DNA of 64,000 nucleotides from Paenibacillus sp. XY044 (GCF_002257645.1 NZ_NQMO01000003.1:248001-312000), one strand, 5' to 3'; shown: positions 16,057 through 24,797, counted from the first letter of the stretch. Notes: a model not told the origin generated them from the sequence alone. Program-made: numbers and translations.

Positions 16057-17196
16057 ATGATCGCTAATGGAATTGACCGGATCGAAGATTATGCCCATCT
16101 GCTAAAAGGGAAGCGGCTCGGACTCATTACATCGCCGACGGGCTTAAACCGTAAATTTGAATCCACGATTCAAATCCTGCATGAACGGTTCCAGCTGACG
16201 GCGCTGTTCTCGCCGGAACATGGGGTTCGGGGGGATCAGGCAGCGGGCGCGCAGGTCGAAACCTACCGGGACCCGATTACCGGCGTGCCGGTGTACAGCC
16301 TGTACCGCAAGGACTCCAAGCGGCTGGGCCCGGAAATGCTGGACGAAGTGGACGCCGTCGTATACGATATCCAGGATGTGGGCGTGCGCTACTATACCTT
16401 CATTTATACGATGCTATACGCCCTGGAGGACTGCGCCAAGGCGGGAAAAGAGTTCATCGTTCTCGACCGGATCAACCCGCTGGACGGGGTGACGGTAGAA
16501 GGCAACATCCTGAAGCCCGGTTTTGAATCGTTTGTCGGCAATTACCCGCTAGCCGTCCGCTACGGCCTGACGGCCGGCGAAGTGGCGGCGATGGCGAACG
16601 AGCAGATGAACTGGAACGCGGCACTGCATGTCGTTCCGTGCGGCGGCTGGGACCGGAGCATGCTGTTCCCCGAGACGGGAAACCTGTGGGTCATGCCGTC
16701 GCTTGGACTGCCGCGCTTTGACAGCGCGCTGCTGTACCCCGGAACCTGTTTGTTCGAAGGCACGAACCTATCCGAAGGACGGGGGACGACGGCGCCTTTC
16801 GAAATCGTCGGCGCGCCTTTCGTCGAGGCTCAGAAGCTGGCGGATGAGATGAACGGCATGAAGCTGCCGGGCGTCATCTTCCGGCCGGTCTATTTCAAGC
16901 CGACGTTCTCCAAGCATGAGGGCGAGCAGTGCGGCGGCGTGCAGCTGCACGTTACCGATCCGCGTGCGCTGCAGCCGCTCGAAACGGGAATCCGGCTGAT
17001 GTACACGCTTAAGCGGTACTATGAGGCATTCGAATTTTTGCCTCCGCATAAGGGTAACAAGCTGCCGTTCATCGACCTTTTGGGCGGGGACGATTTGTAC
17101 CGGACCGAGCGATTCGATGTGCCGGACTTGCTGGAACAATTCCGGGAGGAAGCCCGGTCGTTTGCCGGCATGAAGCAGCAGTATCATATCTATTAG
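16057..17196 (+). CDS. namZ: Exo-beta-N-acetylmuramidase NamZ (DUF1343), without signal peptide
   Basis: A 379-residue enzyme of the YbbC/NamZ family that releases MurNAc from the non-reducing ends of peptidoglycan fragments. Conserved blocks: RLGLITSPTGLNRKFESTI, LFSPEHGVRGDQAAGAQVE (SPEHG contains the probable catalytic Glu), DIQDVGVRYYTFIYTM, LDRINPLDG and LYPGTCLFEGTNLSEGRGTTAPFE. ATG 16057 is chosen for AGGAGG 6 bp upstream. Neither this start nor the longer frame gives a signal peptide, whereas the B. subtilis enzyme is secreted; this version should therefore be cytoplasmic. With the ABC importer upstream and a sugar kinase downstream, it probably cleaves imported MurNAc-containing saccharides. 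Confidence 0.9.
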   Translation: MIANGIDRIEDYAHLLKGKRLGLITSPTGLNRKFESTIQILHERFQLTALFSPEHGVRGDQAAGAQVETYRDPITGVPVYSLYRKDSKRLGPEMLDEVDAVVYDIQDVGVRYYTFIYTMLYALEDCAKAGKEFIVLDRINPLDGVTVEGNILKPGFESFVGNYPLAVRYGLTAGEVAAMANEQMNWNAALHVVPCGGWDRSMLFPETGNLWVMPSLGLPRFDSALLYPGTCLFEGTNLSEGRGTTAPFEIVGAPFVEAQKLADEMNGMKLPGVIFRPVYFKPTFSKHEGEQCGGVQLHVTDPRALQPLETGIRLMYTLKRYYEAFEFLPPHKGNKLPFIDLLGGDDLYRTERFDVPDLLEQFREEARSFAGMKQQYHIY

Positions 17197-17218
17197 ACAG
17201 ACGAAGGAAGGGATGACG

Positions 17219-18139
17219 ATGCGGTACGTAGCCGGACTGGACGGCGGCGGAACGAAAACGGCGGTCGCCATCGCCGATGAGAGCGGCGCAGTGATCGCCA
17301 CCTTCGAATCCGGCGGAATCAATTACAACGGTCAGGACGAGGCCAGCATCGAAGCCAGTCTGCGCGACATGATGGGCCGGATCGGCGAGGCGACCGGCGG
17401 GCTGGACCGCTGCGCCTATCTATGCATCGGTGCGGCGGGAGTAAGCAATCCCGCCGTGAGCGCCCGCCTGACTGCCAAGGTCAGGGAATGCGGCTATGCG
17501 GGTAGTCTCCTGATCACCGGCGATCAGGAAACGGCTTTGAGCGGCGCGCATGAGAGCGAGTACGGCATGATTCTGATCGCGGGAACGGGATCGATATGCT
17601 TCGGCCGCAATGAACGCGGGGAGTCCCACCGCACCGGCGGTTGCGGTCACCTGATCGATGACGAAGGCAGCGGGTACGCGATCGGCAGGGACCTGCTGTC
17701 CGTTCTGGTCCGGGCCCACGACGGCCGGCTGCCGGATACGGTCATCACGGACCTGGTCTACGGGAAGCTAGGCCTGAAATCGGTACCGGACATCATCGGC
17801 TACGTGTACGATGCAGCCCGCAGCAAAAAGGACATCGCCGCGTTAGCACCTCTGCTGACCCGGGCATGCGAGCTCGGCGACCCCGCGGCCCTGGCCATCG
17901 CACAGCGCAGCGCTGCTTCACTTGCCGGGCTCGTGGCGCCGGTTGCCGAGAAACTGGCGCTGCAGAAGGGTTCGCTGGCCATGGCTGGGAGCGTTCTGCT
18001 CAACAACGTCTATATCCGGGAATGCTTCTTGGAGGAGCTGCAAGGGCGCTATCCGGAAATTACCTGTATCACGCCCAAAAAAGACGCGGCAAGCGGCGCG
18101 GTGCTGATGGCGCTCAATCGGCTGCGGGGAGCAAAATAG
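17219..18139 (+). CDS. N-acetylmuramic acid/N-acetylglucosamine kinase (BadF/NagK type)
   Basis: A 306-residue ATP-dependent kinase of the BadF/BadG/BcrA ASKHA family, related to NagK and clostridial MurK. The phosphate-1 loop is AGLDGGGTKTAVAIAD; other blocks are CIGAAGVSNP, GDQETALSGAH (catalytic Asp region), ILIAGTGSICFG and GGCGHLIDDEGSGYAIGRDLL. ATG 17219 is favoured because AAGGAAGGG lies 6 bp upstream; ATG 17213 has no spacing. Lying directly after namZ, it should phosphorylate released MurNAc (or GlcNAc) at the 6-position for MurQ. It is the last gene of the operon, followed by a strong terminator. Confidence 0.85.
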   Translation: MRYVAGLDGGGTKTAVAIADESGAVIATFESGGINYNGQDEASIEASLRDMMGRIGEATGGLDRCAYLCIGAAGVSNPAVSARLTAKVRECGYAGSLLITGDQETALSGAHESEYGMILIAGTGSICFGRNERGESHRTGGCGHLIDDEGSGYAIGRDLLSVLVRAHDGRLPDTVITDLVYGKLGLKSVPDIIGYVYDAARSKKDIAALAPLLTRACELGDPAALAIAQRSAASLAGLVAPVAEKLALQKGSLAMAGSVLLNNVYIRECFLEELQGRYPEITCITPKKDAASGAVLMALNRLRGAK

Positions 18140-18190
18140 CCGCAATACTGAGCCGGTGAATCGTGAAGACGAACGGGTGACCATTACGAT

Positions 18191-18236
18191 AAACCTCCTT
18201 TCCTTACGGCGTAAGCCGGTAAGGAAAGGAGGTTTT
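18191..18236. terminator. Strong bidirectional-type terminator ending the MurNAc operon
   Basis: Perfect 17-bp arms (18191-18207 and 18219-18235) with an 11-nt loop; T-run on the plus strand and A-run at the left end. The remaining 18237-18421 spacer shows nothing else certain. Confidence 0.85.
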
Positions 18237-18421
18237 GTCGTCAGCATGGACCGACGCATTCGATTCGCACACGCCCATCCCTTTTCGTTGGAAAGCCATC
18301 ACGACCGCCGCGTCACCTGAACGTATTCATCTGGAAGCAGGATTTTTCGGCAACGTGGAAGAAATAGGGAGGCACAGGGGGGCGTATGCAGATGAACCAT
18401 CGGACAGAGGAGTGCATGAAT

Positions 18422-18937
18422 ATGGAAGACTTCGAGTTGATTGAAGGATACCGCCGCGATCTGAACAAGTATTCCACATGGCAGCTTCGCTACATTCCCG
18501 GACCGGAGATCTGGTCGATCGGACAGATGTACGATCATCTGATCGCGGTGGCCATGGAGTACTTGGCCTATGTCCAAGCTTGTGCCGAAAGCACAGAGGA
18601 GCAGCCGCTGGGCAAAACGCCGAATGGAGAAGAGTTGTTCCGGCGGGGCAGCTTTCCGCAGATCAAGATCAAGCTGGAAGGAGCGCAGGCCGCCAGTCCC
18701 AATAATGCGTTAAGCAGAGAGGAGCTGGACGCGGGGCTGGTGAAGGTGATGGGAAAAATGCAGGAGTGGGAGTCGAAGTTGGACGGGGTCCACCCGGACG
18801 GCAAAGTCCGGCACGGCGGCTTCGGCTGGCTGAACGCGCAGGAGTGGTACCGGCTGATCGGGATGCATTTCCGCCACCATTTGCGGCAGCAGGCGGAGCT
18901 GGAACAGCGGCTGCTCGAGCAGTCCAGTGATATTTAG
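18422..18937 (+). CDS. DinB-family four-helix protein
   Basis: A 171-residue member of the DinB/YfiT-like four-helix-bundle superfamily, which includes metal-dependent thiol-transferases. Putative metal ligands are the His in MYDHLI near residue 40 and the histidines in MHFRHHLRQQAELEQ near residue 150, in the usual first and last helix positions. ATG 18422 is preferred because GAGGAG lies 9 bp upstream; ATG 18416 is only 3 bp from it. It stands alone between two terminators. Substrate unknown; bacillithiol-dependent chemistry is a family-level possibility. Confidence 0.75.
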   Translation: MEDFELIEGYRRDLNKYSTWQLRYIPGPEIWSIGQMYDHLIAVAMEYLAYVQACAESTEEQPLGKTPNGEELFRRGSFPQIKIKLEGAQAASPNNALSREELDAGLVKVMGKMQEWESKLDGVHPDGKVRHGGFGWLNAQEWYRLIGMHFRHHLRQQAELEQRLLEQSSDI

Positions 18938-19002
18938 GAAAGACCGGCAGGATCAGCTGCGTAAGTCTATCTTACCTGACGTCTTTTTTGGTAGTTCTTC
19001 GG

Positions 19003-19032
19003 GCGGACACTCATAAAGTGTCCGCTCTTTTA
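19003..19032 (+). terminator. Terminator after the DinB-family gene
   Basis: GCGGACACT-CATAA-AGTGTCCGC stem-loop followed by TCTTTT. Confidence 0.85.
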
Positions 19033-19149
19033 CATGGCTCTTCATCGCAAAAGAATAGGCCATCCCGTAAAGGAGGGCCTTAAAACTTGCCGCTATAGAC
19101 GGCATGATGGACGTTACCACTATATACCTGGTGCCCAAGGGCACGTTAC

Positions 19150-20481
19150 TTACAACGGCAAGTAAACGGTAAACACCGTACCTATGCCAACCGTGCTTTG
19201 CACATCAATCCATCCCCGATGAGCAAGGATGTTTTGCCGTGCAATCGCAAGCCCGAGACCGGTTCCGCCGCCCGGACGGGCCCGGGAATGGTCCGCCCGA
19301 TAGAATCGGTCGAAGATATGGGGCAGATCCTCTTCGGAAATACCGGCACCGCTGTCTTCCATGCGGATCCGGGCATAAGCCCCCTCTCGGTCCGGCAGGA
19401 GTACCGTTTCCATCTGAAGGCGGATTTGTCCGCCGGGGGGCGTATAGTAAACGGCATTCGTCAGGATGTTGTACAGCGCCTGGAGAATGCGGCCTTTTTC
19501 CGCCGAAACGGAAATGACCTCTTCCTCGGCGTGCAAGGATAGATCGATTTGTTTTTCTTCTACCATAAACCGTATCTTCGCCGTTAAATCGTCCACAAGC
19601 GCTACCAAGTTCTCCGTCCGCAGGTGCAGCTCCGTCATGCCGGCTTCCAGCCTGGACAAGTCCAACACATCATGAACCAAACGCGACAGCCGCAGCACTT
19701 CATCGTGAATCGATGCCTGCTTGGCGGCAGAGAGGGAAGCCCCCGTCTCGTGTGCCAGTTCCAATTCTCCCTGGATGATCATCAGCGGGGTTTTGAGTTC
19801 ATGGGCGACATCGGACATCAGCTGCTTTCGGGTACGCTCCGCGTCGGTCAACGAATCGTTCATCTCACGAAGCGCCTTGGAGATCGCCCCGAATTCATCT
19901 TTCCTGCGTTCGGGAAAGACGGGGGCGGCATCCCCTTGTTTAATGGTCTCGATGCCGCGGACGATTCTGCGTATGGGGCTTGTCAGCCTCCACGACAATA
20001 AGAAAATAGTCAGCAGGGCCGCAATGCCGGTGAACAGCAGCGAAGCCACCCCGATATTGGGCAGCATGCCGTACCACATCGTTTTAAACCCGTAGATCTT
20101 GAACTGGCGGTCATTCATCACATACAGTCTGCCAATTCTGTTGTCTCCTTTGTTAAGCGGCACCAGGTAGCCGTCGCTTCGAAGCTCGTCCGCGCTCAGC
20201 TCTCCTTGCTGATACAGGATCTTTCCCCCCGCGGATAAAGCGATTTCCGCAAAGCCTGCGGCAGATTCAAACCTCGCACTGCCGACATTTTCCCAGGAAT
20301 CACCATGATGGCCGTAGAATTGTTCGAACTCATTTTTCAGTGACGCAAAAGGTTCCTTATCCTGAAGATACGCAACATCGCGGGATATATAAAACTGCAC
20401 ATGCGTGACCCCAAGCAGAAAAAGCAGGATAAACACGATTAAAACGCCCATCGACAGCATCAGCTTGGTTCTAATTTTCAT
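19150..20481 (-). CDS. Two-component sensor histidine kinase
   Basis: A 443-residue membrane kinase. Two helices (about residues 7-29 and 155-180) flank an extracytoplasmic sensor of roughly 125 residues, followed by a HAMP linker (WRLTSPIRRIVRGIETIKQGD). The H-box is VAHELKTPLMIIQGELE, the N-box is ILTNAVYYTP, the G1 box is DSGAGISEEDLPHIFDRFYR and the G2 box is GGTGLGLAIAR. Its ATG (19.. minus-strand end 20481) overlaps the response-regulator stop by 11 bp, so translation is coupled. It is divergent from the DUF2269/multicopper oxidase genes, which it probably controls. The stimulus, perhaps copper, redox or envelope stress, is not evident. Confidence 0.9.
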   Translation of the reverse strand: MKIRTKLMLSMGVLIVFILLFLLGVTHVQFYISRDVAYLQDKEPFASLKNEFEQFYGHHGDSWENVGSARFESAAGFAEIALSAGGKILYQQGELSADELRSDGYLVPLNKGDNRIGRLYVMNDRQFKIYGFKTMWYGMLPNIGVASLLFTGIAALLTIFLLSWRLTSPIRRIVRGIETIKQGDAAPVFPERRKDEFGAISKALREMNDSLTDAERTRKQLMSDVAHELKTPLMIIQGELELAHETGASLSAAKQASIHDEVLRLSRLVHDVLDLSRLEAGMTELHLRTENLVALVDDLTAKIRFMVEEKQIDLSLHAEEEVISVSAEKGRILQALYNILTNAVYYTPPGGQIRLQMETVLLPDREGAYARIRMEDSGAGISEEDLPHIFDRFYRADHSRARPGGGTGLGLAIARQNILAHRGWIDVQSTVGIGTVFTVYLPL

Positions 20482-21169
20482 GTTCCGCTCCGAAACGGTA
20501 ACCGAATCCGTAGACGGTTTGAATATAGTCGGAGTCCCGGCTGCCGCCCTCGATCTTCTTGCGCAGCTTGCTGATATGGGAATCAACCGTCCGTTCGTCG
20601 ATGATAAACTCCTCCTCGAAAGCGTGCTGCAGCAGCTGCATTCGGCTGTACACCCGACCGGGCTTGGATGCCAGGAGGTATAGGAGCTTGAATTCGGTCG
20701 GGGTAAGATGCAGCTCCACATTCCCCTTGAATACCTGCAGGCTATCCTCGTGGATTGTAAGCTCGCCTCTTCGCAGGACTTGGACGGGATCGTCTTGGCC
20801 GGTTCTGTTCATGCGTCTCAATAAGGAGCGGATGCGTGCGGAAAGTTCCCTTAAGCTAAAGGGCTTCGTTAGGTAATCGTCTGCACCCATTTCGAGGCCG
20901 ACGATTTTGTCGGTTTCTTCGGATTTGGCCGTGACCATGATGATGCCGGGAGACCCGATCTGCCTAAGCTGCCGGCATATGTCCAGTCCGTTCATTTGCG
21001 GAAGCATCCAGTCCAGGATCACGATATCCGGTTGATGCTTGGCATAGAGCTGCAGGGCGGTTTTTCCGTCCATTGCGGTTAGACATTCATATCCTTCACC
21101 TTGAAGAAACGACTCCATGAGGGATGCAATTTTGATTTCATCATCTACGATTAGTACATGGATTCCCAT
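20471..21169 (-). CDS. OmpR-family response regulator
   Basis: A 232-residue regulator with an N-terminal receiver (VLIVDDEIKIASL acidic pair, VILDWMLPQMNG phospho-Asp, MVTAKSEE, ADDYLTKPF Lys) and a C-terminal winged helix (LTPTEFKLLYLLASKPGRVYSRMQLL, ERTVDSHISKLRKKIE, VYGFGYRF). The start at 21169 has AAGGAG about 7 bp upstream; an earlier in-frame ATG does not. It is transcribed away from the DUF2269 gene. Three TTTC direct repeats with 10-11 bp period at 21245-21269 lie at the -35 position of that divergent promoter and are good candidates for its binding site. Confidence 0.92.
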   Translation of the reverse strand: MGIHVLIVDDEIKIASLMESFLQGEGYECLTAMDGKTALQLYAKHQPDIVILDWMLPQMNGLDICRQLRQIGSPGIIMVTAKSEETDKIVGLEMGADDYLTKPFSLRELSARIRSLLRRMNRTGQDDPVQVLRRGELTIHEDSLQVFKGNVELHLTPTEFKLLYLLASKPGRVYSRMQLLQHAFEEEFIIDERTVDSHISKLRKKIEGGSRDSDYIQTVYGFGYRFGAEHEN

Positions 21170-21244
21170 TCCCACACTCCTTGACATGATCATTCATTTT
21201 TACCTCTTTATAGAATATGGGCAGCCCCCACAATGTGTAAATAG

Positions 21245-21280
21245 TTTCACCACAATTTCGCAACATTTCGTAGGTAGTAT
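21245..21280 (+). promoter_or_regulatory. Phased TTTC direct repeats and -10 box, probable response-regulator activation site
   Basis: TTTC at 21245, 21256 and 21266 recur at 11 and 10 bp, one helical turn. TAGTAT at 21275-21280 could serve as -10, placing the repeats over the -35 region, the layout of OmpR/PhoB-type activated promoters. Target would be the downstream DUF2269/oxidase pair. Confidence 0.5.
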
Positions 21281-21315
21281 AGCTAACATAGAAGCCGCTA
21301 AGGGAGGATGTGCAC

Positions 21316-21870
21316 ATGAGTTACAAATTGCCGGTCAAGAAAAAGCAGGCGATCATCATCATCCACGTGCTGTCGGTCGTCTGCTGGCTCGGCGGAGCGT
21401 TGGTCATGCTGCTGCTCGGTATGTACATGCTGAAAGCGGAGAACGGGGACCAGTTGTACTACACATTGGAAAATATGCATTTGATCGATGTCGTGTTCAT
21501 CCGGTACACCGCTCTCGCCACGGTGCTCTCTGGTACTGCGTTGTCCGTGTGGACGAATTGGGGGCTGTTCAAATACTACTGGATTCTAATCAAGCTGGTC
21601 TTGACCTTATTGTTGATTGTGTTCGGCATTGTGTACATGGGAGGCTGGTTGTCCCAAATCGTTCGCACTGCGAGTCAGGCCCGACTTCTTGCGCTCAGTG
21701 ACGATGCCTTTCTGAATACAAGTTTCTCGTTGATTGGAGGAGCTATGGCTAATATCATCTCACTCGTCTTCATGACGGCAATTTCTTATTTCAAACCGTT
21801 CGGCAAAATCAATGCAAAGGCTCATCCATCGAAAACGCGGGCGGCAGCTTCACGAAACATTCGGTCTTAA
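21316..21870 (+). CDS. DUF2269-type membrane protein
   Basis: A 184-residue integral membrane protein with about four helices (IIIIHVLSVVCWLGGALVML, VFIRYTALATVLSGTALSVW, YYWILIKLVLTLLLIVFGIV and a C-terminal ANIISLVFMTAISYF). His in the first helix recalls CopD/DUF2269 proteins that may bind heme or copper. ATG 21316 is 8 bp after AGGGAGG; the earlier GTG is only 2 bp away. The gene ends 13 bp before the multicopper oxidase gene and they form an operon opposite the two-component system. Role unknown; a redox partner of the oxidase is plausible. Confidence 0.75.
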   Translation: MSYKLPVKKKQAIIIIHVLSVVCWLGGALVMLLLGMYMLKAENGDQLYYTLENMHLIDVVFIRYTALATVLSGTALSVWTNWGLFKYYWILIKLVLTLLLIVFGIVYMGGWLSQIVRTASQARLLALSDDAFLNTSFSLIGGAMANIISLVFMTAISYFKPFGKINAKAHPSKTRAAASRNIRS

Positions 21871-21883
21871 GGAGAGGAAAACC

Positions 21884-24016
21884 ATGTTCGTAACCATATC
21901 CAGCATTCTGCTTACCGCCGGCATGACCCTGTTCTGGGGAATTGCCGGCATGACGGCCGCAGGCCTTCCGTACGCACGGACCAACCGAAGCCTCAAACAT
22001 AAAAGAACCTTCTTGCTCTGGGCAGCTTGGATTGCGATGCTGCTGAGCGCCGCTTGGTATGCAGCGATCGCCCTCCAAATCGTCATCAGCGGTTGGCTAT
22101 TTGTAGAGGGTACGGTCAAAACGCTTGTCCCCCTGACGTTGATCCCCCAATCGTATGTGGCGGTAAGAATTCTGCCTAAGTTAAAAAGCTTGCGGAATGC
22201 CGACGAGAATCCGCCGGAGCAGGAGGTGCTGTGTACGGCGGCCCATCCTTTCGTCATGCTGTCTTTTTTGGCGGCGGCGCTCGCATCGGGGATTTCCGCC
22301 TTTAGTACCTTCTTCGCCCAGCCAGTTCTGCCCAGTCTGTTTCAGATCGCTTCCCGTTTCTTGCTGGTTATGCTTTTACTGCTTGTGCCTGCGTTATTCG
22401 CATATAGAAGTTACTTAAAGGTGAACAGAGGGGAAAAGCTAGAGCGCGGGATCTTGGTCAGACTGCTAAAATTCGCATCTGCCGGCGTGCTCACCTCCGT
22501 CGTCGCCATTGCTATCCTTGTATCCAATGTACTGGTCGGGGTGAGTGCCTCCAAACTGCCGGAAGCGTCGGACATGATGAATCACGACCGGATGGACGAA
22601 GGGGGTGGAGCGGCTACCATGATGTCGATGTCCAGTGGCTCAGGTCACCAGGAGCATCATGCTCATATTGCATCAGGTTCGGCCGAATCGGGTCAAGTTG
22701 AGGTAGCCGCTCTGACAGGCGATATTTCGGCCCCCGCCGACAAAACATTCGAGCTGGTCGCACAGCGCAAGAAGATGACGCTGGCTTCCAAAGCCGTTAT
22801 TGATGCCTGGACCTATAATGGTGAAATTGCTCCCGAACTCAGGGTGCACCAGGGAGACATGGTCGAAGTGAAGCTGATCAACCAAGATGTGGATAGCGGG
22901 GTGACCATCCATTGGCATGGTTATAACGTGCCGAATGCGATGGACGGCGTGCCGGGGATGACCCAAAATGTTGTCAAACCGGGACAATCGTTCACGTACA
23001 AGTTCCGGGCCGAGCAAGAGGGGACGTACTGGTTCCACTCCCATCAGCAGGCGTCAGAGCAAGTCGCCAAAGGGCTGTTCGGCACGCTGATCGTGGAGCC
23101 TAAGCTGCAATCTGAAACCTTTGATGAACGGTTTACCGTGATCAATCATCGCTGGATGACCGATCAAGGGCACGTCAATGCCTTTGGAAATCAGGATGGC
23201 CTGCAATGGAAGCAGGTGCAGCCGGGGAAGACGATCAAGCTGAGGATCATCAACTCGCATAACCTTTCGCAGAAATACCTTCTGCAAGGGACTGAATTCC
23301 GCGTAACCAGCATTGACGGGATGAAGATCCAAGACCCGCAGCCCTTGTCTGATCAAACCGCGCTTCGGCTGGGATCGGGCGGCAGATACGACGTAACCTT
23401 CGTGATGCCGAACCATCCGGTCTTCCTGAAACTTGGCAATGCCAGCAACAACGACAGCAATCCGGGCATCGTTTTTTATTCCGGGGTTAAACCGGAGAAA
23501 CCGATCTTTCGTGCGGAATCCACGCTGTTTGACCCGTCCGATTACGGCAAGCTCGTCGTGAATGAGGTTACGGGTACAGTGAAATTCGACCGGGAATTCC
23601 AGATGATCCTCGGCAATAAAATGGGCTTTTACAACGGTGAATTTCATTTTCTATGGACGATCAACGGGCAAGTGTACCCTCGGGTTCCGACCCTTGTCGT
23701 TAATGAAGGAGATAAAGTCAAAACGACGTTCGTGAATAAAAGTTTGGGGGAGCACCCGATGCACCTGCACGGGCATCATATGACGGTTTTGAAGAAAAAC
23801 GGCGAGAAGGTGAAAACGCCGTGGCTGACCGATACGTTAAACGTCATGCCCGGAGAATCCTATGAAGTGGCATTCGTCGCGGACAATCCAGGCATGTGGA
23901 TGGACCACTGCCATAACTTGGACCATGCGGCCACGGGAATGATTCTGCATCTCATGTACGGCAATGTTCGGCCATCGTACGAGGTAGGGACGAGATCCGG
24001 AAACTTGCCGGATTAA
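21884..24016 (+). CDS. Multicopper oxidase fused to an N-terminal multi-helix membrane domain
   Basis: A 710-residue protein. Residues about 1-235 form six hydrophobic helices (ISSILLTAGMTLFWGIAG, LLWAAWIAMLLSAAWYA, VMLSFLAAALASGISA, LLVMLLLLVPALFAY, VVAIAILVSNVLVGV). A His/Met-rich stretch (MMSMSSGSGHQEHHAH) follows, then a multicopper oxidase module with all copper motifs: IHWHGYN, WFHSHQ, HPMHLHGHH and DHCHNLDHAATGM, giving type 1, 2 and 3 copper ligands. The oxidase part should face outside the cell. ATG 21884 follows AAGGAGAGG. Probable jobs are Cu(I) oxidation/copper tolerance or Mn/phenol oxidation. The membrane domain is an uncommon addition. Confidence 0.88.
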   Translation: MFVTISSILLTAGMTLFWGIAGMTAAGLPYARTNRSLKHKRTFLLWAAWIAMLLSAAWYAAIALQIVISGWLFVEGTVKTLVPLTLIPQSYVAVRILPKLKSLRNADENPPEQEVLCTAAHPFVMLSFLAAALASGISAFSTFFAQPVLPSLFQIASRFLLVMLLLLVPALFAYRSYLKVNRGEKLERGILVRLLKFASAGVLTSVVAIAILVSNVLVGVSASKLPEASDMMNHDRMDEGGGAATMMSMSSGSGHQEHHAHIASGSAESGQVEVAALTGDISAPADKTFELVAQRKKMTLASKAVIDAWTYNGEIAPELRVHQGDMVEVKLINQDVDSGVTIHWHGYNVPNAMDGVPGMTQNVVKPGQSFTYKFRAEQEGTYWFHSHQQASEQVAKGLFGTLIVEPKLQSETFDERFTVINHRWMTDQGHVNAFGNQDGLQWKQVQPGKTIKLRIINSHNLSQKYLLQGTEFRVTSIDGMKIQDPQPLSDQTALRLGSGGRYDVTFVMPNHPVFLKLGNASNNDSNPGIVFYSGVKPEKPIFRAESTLFDPSDYGKLVVNEVTGTVKFDREFQMILGNKMGFYNGEFHFLWTINGQVYPRVPTLVVNEGDKVKTTFVNKSLGEHPMHLHGHHMTVLKKNGEKVKTPWLTDTLNVMPGESYEVAFVADNPGMWMDHCHNLDHAATGMILHLMYGNVRPSYEVGTRSGNLPD

Positions 24017-24178
24017 AAAGATAAGGTTGTGGAGCATCCGTCCCGAGTGGCACCGGGTGCGTTAACGGTACGGCCCGGGGCCGGAAACGGCATCAATCTA
24101 TTTTCTACCAAGAGTCCGGCCCGATAAATTTGCTATAATACTAGAGATTACACCGATAAAGGAGCCAGAGAAATCAAT

Positions 24179-24712
24179 ATGATAGAATCCAAAACGATGA
24201 AAAAAAACCAGTTTCAGCAGGTTCGCGAGTTTCATTTGGGCTTTGACTGCCCTGCTCCGGAGGAGCCGGCGGCATTGAACGACAAGCTGGCGATGAACCG
24301 CGCCGCCTTTATTATGGAGGAAGTGATTGAACTTCTGCATGCGACGGCTGGTGATGACGACAGGTTTAAGGCATTTTTCGCCGAGCTGATGGAACGCGCG
24401 CAGGATACATACCGCAAGCAGCAGCAAAAAGCCTATCCCGGGGATAAGCTGATCGGCCAGATGGACGCGTTTACCGACATTCTCTATTTTGCCAATGGTG
24501 GATTCGTTGAGGCCGGTGTCGAACCGGACCGGATTTTTGAGCACGTCCATGCTGCCAACATGGGCAAGCTCTTTCCGGATGGAAAGCCTCATTATAACGA
24601 GGTGGGCAAAGTGATCAAGCCGGACAACTGGGAACAGGACTTCGCTCCGGAACCGAAAATCGCGGCTGAGGTCGCCCGGCAGATCGAGCTAGGCCCGAAG
24701 CGGTTCAAGTAG
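24179..24712 (+). CDS. MazG/PRA-PH-like nucleotide pyrophosphohydrolase
   Basis: A 177-residue all-alpha hydrolase-like protein. FIMEEVIELLHA (EExxE metal-binding pattern) near residue 45 and GQMDAFTDILYFANGGFVEAG (ExxD-like second half) near 95 fit the phosphoribosyl-ATP pyrophosphohydrolase superfamily. VHAANMGKLFPDGKPHYNEVGKVIKPDNW is a common C-terminal signature of this subgroup. TATAAT lies at 24134-24139. AAAGGAG is 14 bp before ATG 24179; ATG 24197 is a weaker alternative. It probably removes non-canonical or damaged nucleotides, but the substrate is not evident. Monocistronic. Confidence 0.78.
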   Translation: MIESKTMKKNQFQQVREFHLGFDCPAPEEPAALNDKLAMNRAAFIMEEVIELLHATAGDDDRFKAFFAELMERAQDTYRKQQQKAYPGDKLIGQMDAFTDILYFANGGFVEAGVEPDRIFEHVHAANMGKLFPDGKPHYNEVGKVIKPDNWEQDFAPEPKIAAEVARQIELGPKRFK

Positions 24713-24755
24713 AGCTGAACGCTGCTGGAAAATAGAAAACAAGGAAACCCACAGA

Positions 24756-24797
24756 AAACGGCTCATGACCGGATATTCCATCCGCCATGAGCCGTTT
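24756..24797. terminator. Convergent terminator between MazG-like gene and pro-peptide 2
   Basis: Perfect 12-bp arms AAACGGCTCATG / CATGAGCCGTTT with an 18-nt loop. It serves the plus-strand gene to the left and the minus-strand NHGANY gene to the right. Confidence 0.75.

Noticed and set aside
19080..19165. Nested inverted repeats ACTTGCCG...CGGCAAGT and GTGCCC-AA-GGGCAC at the end of the histidine kinase gene
   Set aside because: No T-run on either strand and one arm is coding; a terminator or attachment site cannot be supported.
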